From an uncultured Bergeyella sp. (GTDB taxonomy: Bacteria > Bacteroidota > Bacteroidia > Flavobacteriales > Weeksellaceae), in contig CAKAOY010000060.1 of NCBI GenBank assembly GCA_916710115.1, forward strand, positions 1-6,991: 6,991 nucleotides of DNA, read 5' to 3'. The translations under genes were made by a program, and so were the position numbers. How positions within the stretch are numbered: the stretch's first letter is position 1; every line of letters begins with the position of its first letter. Below the pieces are notes generated by a model. The model did not search any database. It saw only the letters and a list, made by a program, of their open reading frames with translations, and was not told the origin of the DNA. Shown in pieces: positions 6,650 through 6,991 of the stretch.

Positions 6650-6674
6650 TCGTTATTTTTTTCAAAAGTTGAGA

Positions 6675-6682
6675 CAAATATA
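6675..6682 (-). promoter_or_regulatory. Possible -7 promoter element of the transporter gene
   Basis: TATATTTG on the minus strand matches TAnnTTTG and would place the transcript start about 18 bases before the ATG. The nearest TTTG upstream (6698-6695) is only 12 bases away, shorter than the usual 17-23, so the -33 part is not supported. The match could be chance in AT-rich DNA. If it is false, the transporter gene may be read from the lysozyme gene upstream, since no terminator is visible in the 75-base gap. Confidence 0.4.
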
Positions 6683-6724
6683 TTAAAACTATTGCAAACA
6701 GAGCATTTTTTAAATGATTAATTG

Positions 6725-6991
6725 TTAGTTTAAGGTCATTTTTTGTAAATCTTCAACATCGCCATTGAATATATTGATATCAATTTTCGTATTAATACCA
6801 TTTACAAAGCCCTTTTCTGTGAATTGCCATAAATTCCATCTTTCTGAGTTCAAAGGTGTAGGTACATCGTTGTAGTTGGCAATCCAAGTTGGGTATTCGC
6901 TAAAATCTTCGTTAAGGTTATTTTTGTAGAAATGAAAGTAGGTGTATATTATGGGTTTTTTACCATATTTATTTTCTAGAATATTGCAAAA
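6725..6991 (-). CDS. Glycoside hydrolase family 25 lysozyme, C-terminal part (5' end beyond right edge)
   Basis: An open frame enters from the right edge and ends at TAA (6727-6725), giving the last 88 residues. The pattern is that of GH25 muramidases, which cut the beta-1,4 bond between N-acetylmuramic acid and N-acetylglucosamine in peptidoglycan. KKPIIYTYFHFY lies at about residues 11-22 of the fragment, YPTWIANY near 36-43, WNLWQFTEKGFVNGI around 55-69 and the C-terminal DINIFNG at 73-79. The catalytic acidic residues of the family are mostly in the missing N-terminal part, so activity cannot be judged. A signal peptide or lipoprotein signal cannot be seen either. The transporter gene starts 75 bases downstream in the same direction, and a shared transcript is possible. 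No terminator is visible after the stop. Confidence 0.88.
   Translation of the reverse strand, partial: FCNILENKYGKKPIIYTYFHFYKNNLNEDFSEYPTWIANYNDVPTPLNSERWNLWQFTEKGFVNGINTKIDINIFNGDVEDLQKMTLN

Noticed and set aside
6413..6721. A plus-strand 102-codon open frame across the transporter start
   Set aside because: It is antisense to the conserved N-terminus of the transporter and to its promoter gap, with no family resemblance.

Overview
The window looks like core chromosome of a Bacteroidota bacterium, most likely class Flavobacteriia. The DNA is clearly AT-rich. No start codon has a purine-rich Shine-Dalgarno box. Several genes are preceded by the Bacteroidota sigma-A -7 element TAnnTTTG. A DUF4295 gene follows rpmB and rpmG, and a GHMP kinase of mevalonate-kinase type is present; flavobacteria generally use the mevalonate route. 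Genus cannot be decided from the sequence alone.

Left part (1-2065): a minus-strand apolipoprotein N-acyltransferase gene (lnt) runs off the left edge. It is divergent from a small plus-strand VanZ-family membrane protein gene. Only 26 bases separate the two start codons, and this gap holds two back-to-back -7 elements, so both mRNAs may be leaderless or nearly so.

Centre (2066-2887): a plus-strand ribosomal protein operon, rpmB (bL28), rpmG (bL33) and a 50-codon DUF4295 gene (the protein called bL38 in the Flavobacterium ribosome, as I recall). A putative promoter precedes it and a wobble-rich hairpin with a U-tract closes it.

Right part (2919-6991): all genes are on the minus strand. In transcription order they are the 3' end of a glycoside hydrolase family 25 lysozyme gene (cut by the right edge), a UMF1/Atg22-type MFS transporter, an exported C1-family peptidase of the aminopeptidase C/bleomycin hydrolase type ending in a strong 12-bp hairpin terminator, and then a GHMP kinase with its own -7 element. 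The transporter and peptidase genes are 16 bases apart and probably co-transcribed. The lysozyme may belong to the same unit.

The functions are envelope maintenance (Lnt, GH25, exported peptidase, transporter), isoprenoid precursor supply (GHMP kinase) and translation. I see no rRNA, tRNA, CRISPR array, insertion sequence, phage gene or defence system, no gene-free stretch above 300 bases, and no convincing new multi-gene system. The points most worth a second look are the tiny ribosomal gene, the compact divergent promoter pair and the exported form of a normally cytoplasmic peptidase family.
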